Shown: positions 36,001 to 45,377, numbered from the stretch's first letter. The stretch is 64,000 nt of DNA from Castellaniella sp040276085 (GCF_040276085.1 NZ_JBELOK010000002.1:124001-188000), one strand, 5' to 3'. Notes: generated from the sequence alone by a model not told the origin. A program made the numbers and translations.

Positions 36001-37644
36001 TCAGGCCGGCCAGGCCCGCTGCAACAACGCCTCGGCGGCCTGAACCGGCAGACACGCACCATATACCCGCCCGCCCTGGCCTTGCAGGCGGGTATCCACA
36101 AAGGCCCGAGACACATTATCGGGGGCGTGACGCAGCAGCAGATCGGTCTGCACCAGCAAAACCAGATCGCGGGCAATCTGCCGTGCTTGGATCTGTTGCG
36201 CTTCCGGGGTATCCTGCAAGGCCTTCAGAAGGCGGTCAGCTGTCGCGCGCAAAGTGGATTCAGCCGGATGGGCTTGTGCCATGCCGTCAATCATCTGGCT
36301 GATGTGCGGCCCAGCATGTCCAATGGCACGCAGCACATCCAGGCACATGACATTGCCCGAGCCCTCCCAGATGGAGTTGACTGGCGCTTCGCGATACAGG
36401 CGCGCCATAGGTGCGTCTTCGATGTAGCCATTGCCGCCCCACACCTCCATGCATTCGGCAATGGCTTCGATGGTGCGCTTGCACACCCAAAATTTGGCTG
36501 CCGGCGTAAGGATGCGCCGCAAGGCATGCTCGGCCGGCTGCTCGGGATGGTCAAATGCCCGGGACAGCCGCAACGCCAGCACGGTGGCGGCCTCAGACTC
36601 CAGTGCAAGGTCGGCCAGCACCTGGCGCATCAGGGGTTGATCGATCAGGTTGCTGCCAAACGCGCGGCGATGACGCGCATGGTGGATGGCTTGCACCAGC
36701 CCCTGGCGCATCAGGGCCGCGCTGCCCAGGACACAATCCAGGCGAGTATAAGAGGCCATCTCCACCAGCGTGGGGATGCCGCGCCCAGGATCGCCCACCC
36801 GCCGCCCCAACGCACCGGAGAATTCGACCTCGGCACTGGCGTTGGAGCGATTGCCCAACTTGTCTTTTAAGCGCTGGACATGAACGCCGTTGCGCGTACC
36901 CGAAGGCAGCCAGCGGGGAACATAAAAACACGACAAACCCTCGCCTTCGCGGGCCAGCATCAAGTGGGCATCCGAGGTGGGCGACGAGAAAAACCATTTG
37001 TGGCCGGTGAGACGAAACCAGCCATCGCTGTCCGGGCTGGCCGTACTAGTGTTGCTGCGCAGATCAGAACCCCCCTGCTTTTCTGTGAGACCCATGCCGA
37101 TCATCATCGAGGCCTTGTCGGCCAGGGGAAGATCGCGCCCATCGTATTGCCGGCTGGCCAGCTTAGGTTGAAGCTCGGCAAACCAGGGCTCGCGGGCCAG
37201 CAAGGGGATGGCGGCGCTGGTCATCGTAATGGGGCAAAGCGAGCCTGCTTCTACCTGCCCGTGCATCAGGTAATGGGCGGCACGCACCACATGGGCGCCC
37301 TCGGCCGGCGCAATCCAGGCGCTGCCGTGCATGCCCTGGGCAAACGCCAGCGATAGAAATTGTGTCCAGCCCGGGTGAAACTGCACCCAGTCGATGCGAT
37401 GTCCGGTGCGATCAAATGCCTGCAGCACCGGGGCTGTGCGGTTGGCCTCGGCGGCCAGCACGGCCAGATCGGCCTGCCCCAGGCGGCGCCCCCAGGATTC
37501 GAGGTCGGTGGCATCGGCCTGCCCGCCCTCCCGCAGCACCCCCTGCATCAGGGCCACATCATCCAGAAAAAGATTGCAATCGGGCAGATCAGACACCTGG
37601 TTATCCACCTGATGTGTCTCGAACGGCGAATGCTGAACAGCCAT
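36001..37644 (-). CDS. aidB: AidB-like acyl-CoA dehydrogenase
   Basis: 547 residues from 37644 (MAVQHSPFETHQVDNQVSDL). Strong AidB-type blocks are 'GQVEAGSLCPITMTSAAIPL', 'MIGMGLTEKQGGSDLRSNTS', 'RLKDKLGNRSNASAEVEFSG' and 'LYREAPVNSIWEGSGNVMCL'. AidB is a flavoprotein of the adaptive response to alkylation damage and binds DNA in Escherichia coli; in other bacteria this family is annotated as isovaleryl-CoA dehydrogenase. A DNA glycosylase for alkylated bases lies nearby at 39.3 kb but is on the other strand. Confidence 0.88.
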   Translation of the reverse strand: MAVQHSPFETHQVDNQVSDLPDCNLFLDDVALMQGVLREGGQADATDLESWGRRLGQADLAVLAAEANRTAPVLQAFDRTGHRIDWVQFHPGWTQFLSLAFAQGMHGSAWIAPAEGAHVVRAAHYLMHGQVEAGSLCPITMTSAAIPLLAREPWFAELQPKLASRQYDGRDLPLADKASMMIGMGLTEKQGGSDLRSNTSTASPDSDGWFRLTGHKWFFSSPTSDAHLMLAREGEGLSCFYVPRWLPSGTRNGVHVQRLKDKLGNRSNASAEVEFSGALGRRVGDPGRGIPTLVEMASYTRLDCVLGSAALMRQGLVQAIHHARHRRAFGSNLIDQPLMRQVLADLALESEAATVLALRLSRAFDHPEQPAEHALRRILTPAAKFWVCKRTIEAIAECMEVWGGNGYIEDAPMARLYREAPVNSIWEGSGNVMCLDVLRAIGHAGPHISQMIDGMAQAHPAESTLRATADRLLKALQDTPEAQQIQARQIARDLVLLVQTDLLLRHAPDNVSRAFVDTRLQGQGGRVYGACLPVQAAEALLQRAWPA

Positions 37645-37750
37645 GACGGCCTCCAAAAAACCCTTGCAAGACAACCCAGTCTACCCGTGAATCCGGTGTG
37701 ACAACAGGCTCGCTACAATCAGATGCACCCACCCAATGGAGACTCTTTGC

Positions 37751-38128
37751 ATGACCCCACGAATTCTGATCCTGTGCGGTGCCCTTTTGCTGGCACTCGG
37801 CGTTGCTGCCGGGGCCTTTGGCGCCCATGGATTGCGACGGGTACTAAGCCCTGATCTGCTGGAAACCTGGCGCACTGCGGCCCATTACCAGCTGATCCAT
37901 GGCCTGGGCCTATTACTGGTGGCTGCATTGTGGTCGTCTCTGGCGCCCACCCCCGCGGCCTGGGCAGGCGGCCTGATGCTGGCCGGTGTGCTGATTTTCA
38001 GCGGCAGCCTGTATGTGCTGGCGCTGACAGGCATCCGGGTGTTAGGGGCCGTGACGCCCATTGGCGGGCTGCTGATGATTGCCTCCTGGCTATGCCTGGC
38101 ATGGGGTGCCTGGCGAGGCGGCGCATAG
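37751..38128 (+). CDS. DUF423 small membrane protein (YgdD-like)
   Basis: 125 residues starting at 37751 (MTPRILILCGALLLALGVAA) with GGAG nine bases upstream; an earlier in-frame ATG covers this site. Four hydrophobic segments and the family signature 'GAAGAFGAHGLRR' (here GVAAGAFGAHGLRRVLSPDL) identify DUF423. The function is unknown. Confidence 0.87.
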   Translation: MTPRILILCGALLLALGVAAGAFGAHGLRRVLSPDLLETWRTAAHYQLIHGLGLLLVAALWSSLAPTPAAWAGGLMLAGVLIFSGSLYVLALTGIRVLGAVTPIGGLLMIASWLCLAWGAWRGGA

Positions 38129-38221
38129 GCGGGCAAGCCCAATCGCAGCCTGCTGATCCCTGGCTGTCCAGGCCTATACCCGGGCCTATAATAAGGGCCC
38201 GTTTCAACGTCCGGAATCCCC

Positions 38222-39265
38222 ATGTCCAAAGCTTCTGGCGACCACGCACTGCGCAACTGGCTGCAGGCTCTGCCCAAGGCCGAGCTTCACCTGCACATCG
38301 AGGGCACTCTTGAGCCCGAGCTCATGTTTGCCCTGGCGTCACGCAATCAGGTGCCCCTGCCCTATGCCGACGTGCAAGCGGTCAAAGACGCCTACCAGTT
38401 TTCCGATTTGCAGTCGTTCCTGGATCTTTACTACGCAGGTGCCAGTGTTCTGGTCACCGAGCAGGACTTCTACGACCTGGCCATGGCCTACCTGCAACGT
38501 GCCCACGCAGACGGCCTGGTGCACGTCGAAATCATGTTCGACCCGCAAACCCATACGCATCGCGGCATTGCCATTGGCACCGTTTTTGCAGGCCTGGCCC
38601 GCGCCTTGCGCGAAGCGCGCGACACCCTGGACATCAGCAGCTACCTGCTGCTCAGTTTCCTGCGCCACCTCAGCGAAGCCGACGCCCTTGCCACGCTGGA
38701 TGCGGCACTGCCACTACGGGATCAGTACGCAGATCTCTGGATCGGTGTGGGGCTGGACTCTGCCGAAAAAGGCAACCCGCCCGAGAAATTTGCACGTCTG
38801 TATGCGCGCTGCGCAGAGCTGGGCTTTCGCTGCGTGGCCCACGCAGGCGAAGAAGGCCCGGCCGACTACGTGCGCAGCGCCCTGGATACGCTGCGCGTCG
38901 AGCGCATCGACCACGGCGTGCGCACCAGCGACGACCCCGATCTCCTGCAGTCGGTGATCCAGCAGCAGATACCACTGACCGTTTGCCCCTTGTCTAACCT
39001 CAAGCTGGGTGTGGTCAGTGATTTGTCCAACCACAACCTGGCACGCTTGTTGCGCGCTGGCGCCATGATCACCCTGAATTCAGACGATCCCGCTTATTTT
39101 GGCGGCTACGTACTGGATAATTATGTGGCCAGCGCGCAAGCACTGGACCTCTCTCACGACGAGTTGGTCACCCTGGCGGCCAACAGCCTGCAGGCGTCTT
39201 TCTTGCCAGCTGCCGATAAGGCCCGCTGGATGGATCGCCTGGCCACAGCTGCCAGCCTGGGTTAA
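38222..39265 (+). CDS. add: Adenosine/adenine deaminase
   Basis: 347 residues of the metal-dependent adenosine deaminase family. Metal and catalytic residues are in 'LPKAELHLHIEGTLEPELMF', 'RCVAHAGEEGPADYVRSALD', 'RIDHGVRTSDDPDLLQ' and 'ITLNSDDPAYFGG'. The His-Ala-Gly-Glu-Glu-Gly-Pro block and the short Ile-Glu-Gly-Thr motif are like adenine deaminase type 2, so adenine may be the true substrate. A TATAAT at 38187-38192 may be its -10 box. Confidence 0.88.
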   Translation: MSKASGDHALRNWLQALPKAELHLHIEGTLEPELMFALASRNQVPLPYADVQAVKDAYQFSDLQSFLDLYYAGASVLVTEQDFYDLAMAYLQRAHADGLVHVEIMFDPQTHTHRGIAIGTVFAGLARALREARDTLDISSYLLLSFLRHLSEADALATLDAALPLRDQYADLWIGVGLDSAEKGNPPEKFARLYARCAELGFRCVAHAGEEGPADYVRSALDTLRVERIDHGVRTSDDPDLLQSVIQQQIPLTVCPLSNLKLGVVSDLSNHNLARLLRAGAMITLNSDDPAYFGGYVLDNYVASAQALDLSHDELVTLAANSLQASFLPAADKARWMDRLATAASLG

Positions 39266-39270
39266 GGGCC

Positions 39271-39915
39271 ATGCCATCTGCTGCCAGGCTACACCGATTG
39301 TCCCTGCCCTCTGATGCGATACAGGGCGCCTGCACGCGGCTTGATCGCGATTTTTACAACCGCCCGGCCATCCAGGTGGCGCCTGATCTATTGGGCTGCC
39401 TGATGTTTCATGCCACTCCCCGAGGCTTGCGGGTGGGCCGTGTGGTTGAGGTTGAAGCCTATCTAGGCCCAACCGACCTGGCCGCCCACACGTCGCGCGG
39501 CCGCACGGCACGCACCCGCGCCATGTTTGGGCCCCCCGGCCATGCGTACGTGTACCTGATCTACGGCATGTACCACTGCATGAATGCCGTGACCGGCCCC
39601 GAGGGTAGCGGCACGGCGGTGCTGCTGCGCGCACTGGCACCGGTAACAGGCCTTGAAGGCGAGAGCAACGGCCCCGGAAAACTATGCCGCGCCATGGATA
39701 TCACGCTTGAGCACTATGGCATGGATCTGTGCAGCGACACCCTGTGGCTGGCCCGCGATAACGCGCCGGCTGCCGGGCAGATTGCCACCAGCCCCCGCAT
39801 CGGGGTGGATTACGCAGGCGAGTGGGCGGCCAAGCCGCTAAGGTTTTATATCGACGGGCATCCGGCGGTCAGCCGCCGGCCTGCTGCCCGCAAGCCGCGC
39901 CATAAACCGGCCTGA
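39271..39915 (+). CDS. 3-methyladenine DNA glycosylase (AAG/MPG family)
   Basis: 214 residues. Family features are 'FYNRPAIQVAPDLLGCLMFH', the catalytic-Glu region 'GRVVEVEAYLGPTDLAAHTS', 'YVYLIYGMYHCMNAVTGPEG' and 'GPGKLCRAMDIT'. It removes alkylated and deaminated purines. It begins five bases after the deaminase stop and is probably co-transcribed with it. Confidence 0.92.
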   Translation: MPSAARLHRLSLPSDAIQGACTRLDRDFYNRPAIQVAPDLLGCLMFHATPRGLRVGRVVEVEAYLGPTDLAAHTSRGRTARTRAMFGPPGHAYVYLIYGMYHCMNAVTGPEGSGTAVLLRALAPVTGLEGESNGPGKLCRAMDITLEHYGMDLCSDTLWLARDNAPAAGQIATSPRIGVDYAGEWAAKPLRFYIDGHPAVSRRPAARKPRHKPA

Positions 39916-40109
39916 GCATCACGTATCCACCCGATCGCTTCGATACCGCCGGAAGGGGCTGGGTATTGCGCAAGGCCTGCCAGATCGTGGTATTATCTTG
40001 CCCTTTCCGGGGTCTTGGATACATGTCTGGAGACAGACAAATCCCTGATTTCGGTAAACAGGCCTGATATGACAGTGTAAAAAAAACATGTTATATTTAC
40101 GCCTCTTTA

Positions 40110-40186
40110 GCGGCTGTAGCTCAGTTGGATAGAGTACTTGGCTACGAACCAAGGGGTCGTGGGTTCGAATCCTGCCAGCCGCGCCA
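40110..40186 (+). tRNA. tRNA-Arg (ACG)
   Basis: 77 bases with CCA encoded. The acceptor stem is GCGGCTG/CAGCCGC, the anticodon stem CTTGG/CCAAG with ACG at 40144-40146, and the T-loop GGGTTCGAATCC is standard. ACG (A34 becoming inosine) reads CGU, CGC and CGA. A TTATATT box about 20 bases upstream is a probable -10. Confidence 0.97.
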
Positions 40187-40212
40187 GAATTATCCTGTTC
40201 TCCAAAACAGGC

Positions 40213-40250
40213 AAAAAACCGCCTCGGGTTAATCACCTCAGGCGGTTTTT
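40213..40250 (+). terminator. Terminator after tRNA-Arg
   Basis: AAAACCGCCT pairs with AGGCGGTTTT, with further GGGT...CACC-type pairing inside, ending in a T-run. It lies 27 bases past the tRNA. Confidence 0.85.
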
Positions 40251-40381
40251 CTTTGGCAGTTGCAGCCAAGCAAACCATTGCGGCTGGCAAAGCAGCAAAA
40301 GACCCTCAGGGACAGCGTACCAGCAGTTGCGTTGATCACGCGTATCCAGTATCTGGCAAAAGCCCTGCCTGACCAGGGTAG

Positions 40382-40400
40382 AATGATAATCACTTTTAAT
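40382..40400. promoter_or_regulatory. Fur-like box upstream of ycnI-copCD
   Basis: AATGATAATCACTTTTAAT matches 15 of 19 positions of the Fur-box form AATGATAATCATTATCATT, including an unbroken 11-base left half. It lies about 75 bases before the ycnI start. Iron control of a copper operon is unusual, so this is a candidate only. Confidence 0.5.
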
Positions 40401-40475
40401 TAACGACACCGGCAAATGCGCTGTGGGTGCAGCATGCGGATACCCCGACATCGGCCGGCCAACTCATTGATACTG

Positions 40476-41009
40476 ATGACACACAAACTGAAACTTCTTG
40501 GCGGCCTGGCTTTGCTTTTGGGCGCGCTGCCGCTGGCGCAGGCTCACGTCCACTTGCAAACTCCCACGGCCACTATCGGCAGCAGCTACAAGGCAATCCT
40601 TGAGGTCGGCCATGGCTGCGATGGCTCGGACACCACCCGGATCCGGGTGCAGATCCCTGAAGGCGTTGTGGCGGTCAAGCCGCAACTTAAGGCTGGTTGG
40701 CAGATCGAAACCAAGGACGGCGCTTATGCCCAGCCTGAAACCCTGCATGGAGCGAAGATCGATCACGGGGTACGTGAGATCTCCTGGACGGGCCTGCTGC
40801 CAGAAGCGTTTTACGATGAATTTTCCTTTGTGGGCACAATCGCGTCCTCTTTGAAGCCCGGTCAAACGCTGTATTTCCCGGTGGTGCAAGAGTGCAAGAA
40901 AGGCGTGTCACGCTGGATCGACACAACGGGCAAGGCGGGTGTCGGCAACCCGGCGCCCAGCGTCAAACTTGAAAAAGCCCAAGGGCACCACGGCGCTCAC
41001 TCGCACTGA
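40476..41009 (+). CDS. YcnI-like (DUF1775) periplasmic copper protein
   Basis: 177 residues starting at 40476 (MTHKLKLLGGLALLLGALPL), which opens with a signal peptide ending Ala-Gln-Ala. The mature N-terminus is then His-Val-His, the copper-binding end of YcnI. 'GHGCDGSDTTRIRVQIPEGV' and 'YFPVVQECKKGVSRWID' are family marks, and the C-terminus is His-rich. The stop overlaps the copCD start as TGATG. Confidence 0.9.
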   Translation: MTHKLKLLGGLALLLGALPLAQAHVHLQTPTATIGSSYKAILEVGHGCDGSDTTRIRVQIPEGVVAVKPQLKAGWQIETKDGAYAQPETLHGAKIDHGVREISWTGLLPEAFYDEFSFVGTIASSLKPGQTLYFPVVQECKKGVSRWIDTTGKAGVGNPAPSVKLEKAQGHHGAHSH

Positions 41010-42799
41010 TGATTTTTGCGCGTCTTGTACTGGCCTGCCTGCTGATCTGGTCTTCAGGCGCCTGGGGGCATGCGGCCCTGATATCCAGCACGCCAGCAGC
41101 CGGCGCAGTGCTGGCCCAGGCACCGGCCACGCTGACGCTGCAATTTAGCGAGCCGGTCGGCGTCACGGTCTTGCGCCTGATCAACCCGGCCGGGCGGACA
41201 CAGGACATCCACACCAGTGGCGCGCACGACGCCACCGTGCAGATCGATGTGGCCGGGCAGCAGACACCCGGCACCTATCTGCTGAGCTGGCGGGTAGTCT
41301 CTGCCGATGGTCACCCCATTGGCGGCACGCTGGATTATCAGGTGGGCCCGGCAAGCGGTGCCGCCGGCGGCATCAGCGGTGTAGGCGCTGCCGCGGGGCT
41401 GCACGCTCATTTGCAACAGTTGGCAGACCCTGGCGCCAGCCAGCGTGCTGCCCTGATATGGGCCAGCCGCTTTGTTTCGTATGTCTGCCTGTTCTTGCTG
41501 CTGGGTGCCTGCGCATTCCGGGCGCTAAACCCGTACAGCCGCCACGCACCCGCGATGCAACCCGTCTTACAAGGCCGCCTGTGGCACATGGCTTTAGGTG
41601 TAGGCGTTTTGCTGCTGCCCTTGCAATGGGGCCTGCAGGGGCTGGATTTGCTGGGTGCCCCATGGCAACAGATTGGGCAGCCGGCGGTTTGGGTTCAAAC
41701 CTGGCACAGCAGCTACGCCACCACGCTCATTTTGCTGGCGTTGGCCTTTGGTACTACCGCCTGGGGGCTTTCCAGGCCGATGCCGGTGCAAAATACCCGC
41801 GCCTCGATGCACGGCACCAATCCGCATGAATCCAGCTCAAAAGGTGCTATCTGGCGACAACGCCTGGCCGGGATACTGGCATTGTTGCTGGCGGGCAGTG
41901 CCCTGGCCGTCAGCGGCCACGCGGGCACCGCACCGCCGCGCTGGCTTTCCCGGCCAACCGTGGTGCTACATGTCATCAGCGCGGTGGCCTGGATCGGCCT
42001 GCTGCTGCCGCTGGCACGTTGCCTGGTGCCTACAACCCTTGCGCAACGCACTGCTAGCGATGTCGCCATCCCCGAACTCCGGCGGTTTTCTAGCGGCATC
42101 ACCTGGGTAGTGGCGCTTCTGGTGCTAAGCGGCCTGTGTCTGGCTTGGCTGCAGCTGCGCCAGCTGTCCGATCTTTGGCAAACCCTGTATGGTCAGGTGC
42201 TGTCTGCCAAACTGACCCTGGTGGCGCTGCTGTTTTGCGTGGCCGCCTGGAACCGCTGGCGGCTGACCCAGGCGACCCAGGCAGGTGCATTGCGGCCACG
42301 CGCCCAGCTGCGTCGAGCCATCCAGGTTGAACTGGTCCTGGCTGTATTGATTTTGGGCCTGGTGGCGCTGTGGCGCCTGACACCACCGCCCAGAAGCATG
42401 GCTACAGTACCCATGGCAGCTGATGTCCACACGCTGGCGCATCAAGCTGTACATCGACATGCCCCAACCCAGGTACCTGATTCACCCTCCCCTCTCCCGC
42501 ACAGGCCGGCCATCGTGCTGCATAATGCCGACATCACGGCAACCATCCAACCTGAGCCCACCATGTGGCAATTAACGCTGCGGCACGCCGATGGCACACC
42601 TTTTGTTACCCAGGCAGTCGAGGTGCAAATCAGCAACCCAGAGGCCGGCATCCAGCCTCTGCACCGGACAGCCCAGGCAGCGGACGCATCCGGGCACTGG
42701 CAATTTGCCCTACCGCCCCTACCCGACACCGGGCATTGGCAAGTTGGCCTGGAGATTCTCGTAAACGATTTTCAACAGGTTTCGCTAAGCTCACACTAG
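41009..42799 (+). CDS. CopC-CopD fusion with C-terminal FixH/YtkA-like domain
   Basis: 596 residues. A signal peptide (to about residue 20) is followed by a CopC domain whose His ('HAALISSTPAAGAVLAQAPA') and 'VVSADGHPIGGTLDYQV' bind copper. CopD then gives eight or so membrane segments (about residues 145-465), with His in 'PTVVLHVISAVAWIGLLLPL'. The last 100 residues ('MWQLTLRHADGTPFVTQAVE') look like a YtkA/FixH domain. It probably imports or handles copper at the inner membrane together with YcnI. Confidence 0.88.
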   Translation: MIFARLVLACLLIWSSGAWGHAALISSTPAAGAVLAQAPATLTLQFSEPVGVTVLRLINPAGRTQDIHTSGAHDATVQIDVAGQQTPGTYLLSWRVVSADGHPIGGTLDYQVGPASGAAGGISGVGAAAGLHAHLQQLADPGASQRAALIWASRFVSYVCLFLLLGACAFRALNPYSRHAPAMQPVLQGRLWHMALGVGVLLLPLQWGLQGLDLLGAPWQQIGQPAVWVQTWHSSYATTLILLALAFGTTAWGLSRPMPVQNTRASMHGTNPHESSSKGAIWRQRLAGILALLLAGSALAVSGHAGTAPPRWLSRPTVVLHVISAVAWIGLLLPLARCLVPTTLAQRTASDVAIPELRRFSSGITWVVALLVLSGLCLAWLQLRQLSDLWQTLYGQVLSAKLTLVALLFCVAAWNRWRLTQATQAGALRPRAQLRRAIQVELVLAVLILGLVALWRLTPPPRSMATVPMAADVHTLAHQAVHRHAPTQVPDSPSPLPHRPAIVLHNADITATIQPEPTMWQLTLRHADGTPFVTQAVEVQISNPEAGIQPLHRTAQAADASGHWQFALPPLPDTGHWQVGLEILVNDFQQVSLSSH

Positions 42800-42812
42800 G
42801 CACAGGCCGCCC

Positions 42813-44474
42813 ATGGGCAACACAACGTCACGCTTTCGGGAGATGATGAAAACTGCCGGCCGCCGCTTGCTGCGTGGCAGCCAGCGGCTGCGCAAAGGGG
42901 CGGGCTTGGCCCACCGAAAAGGCCCAGGCGTGTCCCTATCGTCCGGCCTCTTTTCCGACACTATCCAGCAGAATCAGAATCTACCGCCATCCGCGCACCT
43001 GGACACGCCCGACCAGAGCCCACCAAACCCAGACCTCCCCTGCGCGGACAAGGCCTCCCGCCTGTCGCAATCCGTCACCCCCCTGCACCAATCACACCCC
43101 AAAGAATCCGGCATCGTCGAGCTCTCCGACGGCCGGGCGGCTTTTGCTGCGCGGGTGGCATTGGCCGACGCCGCCGAGCACACACTGGACATCCAGTACT
43201 ACATCTGGCACGCCGATATGACGGGCCTGCTGCTGTTTGACGCGATCCGCCGCGCAGCAGACCGCGGTGTGCAAGTGCGCCTGCTGCTGGACGACAACAA
43301 CACCACCGGGCTGGATCCCTTGATTGCAGGATTGAATGCCCATCCCAATATTCAGATCAGGCTGTTTAACGCGTTTCGCATCCGCCATTGGCGGGCCCTA
43401 GGGTACCTGACAGAATTTGCCCGGCTTAATCGCCGCATGCACAACAAATCGTTTACAGCCGACCAGCAGGTAACCCTGGTAGGTGGGCGCAATATTGGCG
43501 ACGAATACTTCGGGGCCGGCCCCAACCAGTTGTTTATCGACCTGGATATCTTGGCAATTGGGCCAGTGGTGCAGGACGTGAGCGATGATTTTGAGCGCTA
43601 CTGGACAAGCGACTCTGCCTGGCCGGCAGAACAAGTGGTGCTGCGGCCCCCATCAGCAGACCTTGCCACACTGACCGCCATCAAACCAGATACCGCCCAC
43701 AGCCACCTGGCTGACAGCTACCTTGAGGCCATCACCCGGCAATCCTTTGTGTGCAACTTACTGGCTGGTACGCTACAGTTTGAATGGACGTCCGTGACAC
43801 TGATTAGCGACCACCCCGCCAAGGGCCTGGATAAGGCCAATAAAGCCTCCCTGTTATGGCCACAACTGCAGCAGGTGCTGGACAACCCCACGCAAGAACT
43901 GGCACTGGTATCGCCTTACCTGGTGCCCGCCAAAGCAGGGGTCGATGCCTTTGTGGGCCTGGCCCAAAAAGGCGTGCGCATCACCCTGCTGACCAACTCG
44001 CTTGAGGCCACCGACGTGGTGGCCGTGCATGCCGGCTACGCCAAGCGGCGCAAGCCATTGCTGGCCGCAGGCATCCAGATTTTTGAGCTGAAACGCAGGG
44101 CCTCGGTGCCCAAGTTGCGCGATCGCGGCCTGGTGGGGCGATCGGGCTCCAGCCTGCACGCAAAGGTGTTTTCGGTGGATCAATCGCACGTGTTTGTGGG
44201 CTCTTTTAATTTTGACCCAAGATCCAGGCACTTGAACACCGAAATGGGCTTCTTGATTGCCAGCCCCCGGCTAGCCGCCCGAATCGCACACAACATCCAG
44301 AACCTGACCAGCACGCACGCCTATCAGGTGCAGGCCGGTAGCGGCCATACCCTGAAATGGCTGGAGGGCACCCCGCCCCGGCAAATCGAACACCACCAGG
44401 AGCCGGGCGCCACCGTGTGGCGGCGGCTGGCCACAAACCTTATCGCCCGTCTGCCGATTGAATGGCTGCTTTAA
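42813..44474 (+). CDS. clsC: Phospholipase D-family protein, ClsC-like cardiolipin synthase
   Basis: 553 residues. Two HKD motifs are present: 'RRMHNKSFTADQQVTLVGGR' and 'SSLHAKVFSVDQSHVFVGSF', each with His-x-Lys-x4-Asp, and 'LDIQYYIWHADMTGLLLFDA' is typical of the YmdC/ClsC branch. It should form cardiolipin from phosphatidylglycerol and phosphatidylethanolamine. The first 95 residues are basic and then Pro/Ser-rich, with no clear signal peptide, and are probably not part of the core. Confidence 0.85.
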   Translation: MGNTTSRFREMMKTAGRRLLRGSQRLRKGAGLAHRKGPGVSLSSGLFSDTIQQNQNLPPSAHLDTPDQSPPNPDLPCADKASRLSQSVTPLHQSHPKESGIVELSDGRAAFAARVALADAAEHTLDIQYYIWHADMTGLLLFDAIRRAADRGVQVRLLLDDNNTTGLDPLIAGLNAHPNIQIRLFNAFRIRHWRALGYLTEFARLNRRMHNKSFTADQQVTLVGGRNIGDEYFGAGPNQLFIDLDILAIGPVVQDVSDDFERYWTSDSAWPAEQVVLRPPSADLATLTAIKPDTAHSHLADSYLEAITRQSFVCNLLAGTLQFEWTSVTLISDHPAKGLDKANKASLLWPQLQQVLDNPTQELALVSPYLVPAKAGVDAFVGLAQKGVRITLLTNSLEATDVVAVHAGYAKRRKPLLAAGIQIFELKRRASVPKLRDRGLVGRSGSSLHAKVFSVDQSHVFVGSFNFDPRSRHLNTEMGFLIASPRLAARIAHNIQNLTSTHAYQVQAGSGHTLKWLEGTPPRQIEHHQEPGATVWRRLATNLIARLPIEWLL

Positions 44475-44518
44475 GCGTCGCGGAGGCAACGGGGCTGTTG
44501 ATACAAGCGAGGATTGTC

Positions 44519-44794
44519 CTAACCGCGATGTATTCGCAGCCACTCGCGTAGCGCTTCATTTGCACGGGTTTGCCACCCTCGGCCAGTTGCCCGCAAACCT
44601 TCCAGGACATCCGGATCGAAGCGGATCGTCGTGGGGATTTTGTGGACGGCGGCGGTGGAGCCTGCGGGACGGCCACGACGGCGCGCCTGGATTTGTTCAG
44701 GCGTATGGACACGAGCATGCTCACCTTTCTTAGCTTGGTGGATGGATTCCAGCAAATCACGTTCAAACTGGCTCAGTTCGTTGGTCTTGGGCAT
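44519..44794 (-). CDS. BrnA-like ribbon-helix-helix antitoxin
   Basis: 91 residues from 44794 (MPKTNELSQFERDLLESIHQ). The C-terminal 'TIRFDPDVLEGLRATGRGWQ' followed by 'TRANEALREWLRIHRG' is the BrnA-type ribbon-helix-helix. The middle is basic with an AT-hook-like 'RRRGRPAGS'. It starts four bases after the toxin stop and should both neutralise the toxin and repress the pair. Confidence 0.82.
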   Translation of the reverse strand: MPKTNELSQFERDLLESIHQAKKGEHARVHTPEQIQARRRGRPAGSTAAVHKIPTTIRFDPDVLEGLRATGRGWQTRANEALREWLRIHRG

Positions 44795-44798
44795 GATG

Positions 44799-45110
44799 TC
44801 ACTCCACAAGTTTTCGCAGTTCTCTCAGGAACGCATGAGAAAGGTTGTCGGTAGTCGATTTGGGATACACGATCAACAAGCTGATTGTTCCGTCTGCCAA
44901 GGTTGTGTAGTAGATAACCCGCACGCCACCGCGCTTACCAATACCAGCACGGCCCCATCGAACTTTACGCAGCGGCGCAGCACCGGGGATGACGTCTCCG
45001 GCTTCGGGATGCTGCGCGATCCAGTCGATAAAGGCTTCGCGCTCGCCATCGCTCCAGACCGAGGCCGCATAATGCCGAAACATCTGAGTTTCAATGACTG
45101 TAAGGACCAT
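44799..45110 (-). CDS. RelE/HigB-like toxin
   Basis: 103 residues. 'ETQMFRHYAASVWSDGEREA' at the N-terminus and 'GVRVIYYTTLADGTISLLIV' followed by 'YPKSTTDNLSHAFLRELRKL' match the RelE-like PF06296 group of mRNA interferases. The toxin precedes its antitoxin, HigBA-like in order. The region upstream is AT-rich with a candidate operator. Function is inferred from the fold family. Confidence 0.85.
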   Translation of the reverse strand: MVLTVIETQMFRHYAASVWSDGEREAFIDWIAQHPEAGDVIPGAAPLRKVRWGRAGIGKRGGVRVIYYTTLADGTISLLIVYPKSTTDNLSHAFLRELRKLVE

Positions 45111-45116
45111 TTTATC

Positions 45117-45158
45117 GTATTAACAATAAATTAGGAAATCAATAATTCAGGTTAATAC
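45117..45158. promoter_or_regulatory. Candidate operator of the toxin-antitoxin pair
   Basis: GTATTAAC at 45117-45124 and its complement GTTAATAC at 45151-45158 flank 26 AT-rich bases just upstream of the toxin start. This would suit repression by the antitoxin. Confidence 0.5.
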
Positions 45159-45377
45159 AACAAACATGTCAGATCGCTTCCGCGAGTCTTTTTTATCCGT
45201 TAGATAAACATACCTTGAAGGCAAACCCGATCCGGTAGGCTACGCTCGCGCTGACCATCTCTTTATAGCCAGTATGGTATATAAGCAGCTTGCCCAGCCC
45301 AAATCAAGCCCGGTGGCATTGCTGAAAATGCCGGGCTCGGGCCGTGCATTCATGGATACCAACACGGGAGACTCACG

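Noticed and set aside
40110..40186. tRNA-Arg as an integration (att) site
   Set aside because: No integrase or repeated tRNA 3' end is seen nearby; housekeeping genes lie on both sides.
45307..45337. Riboswitch in the TAXI leader
   Set aside because: Only one bulged hairpin is visible; no known aptamer pattern.
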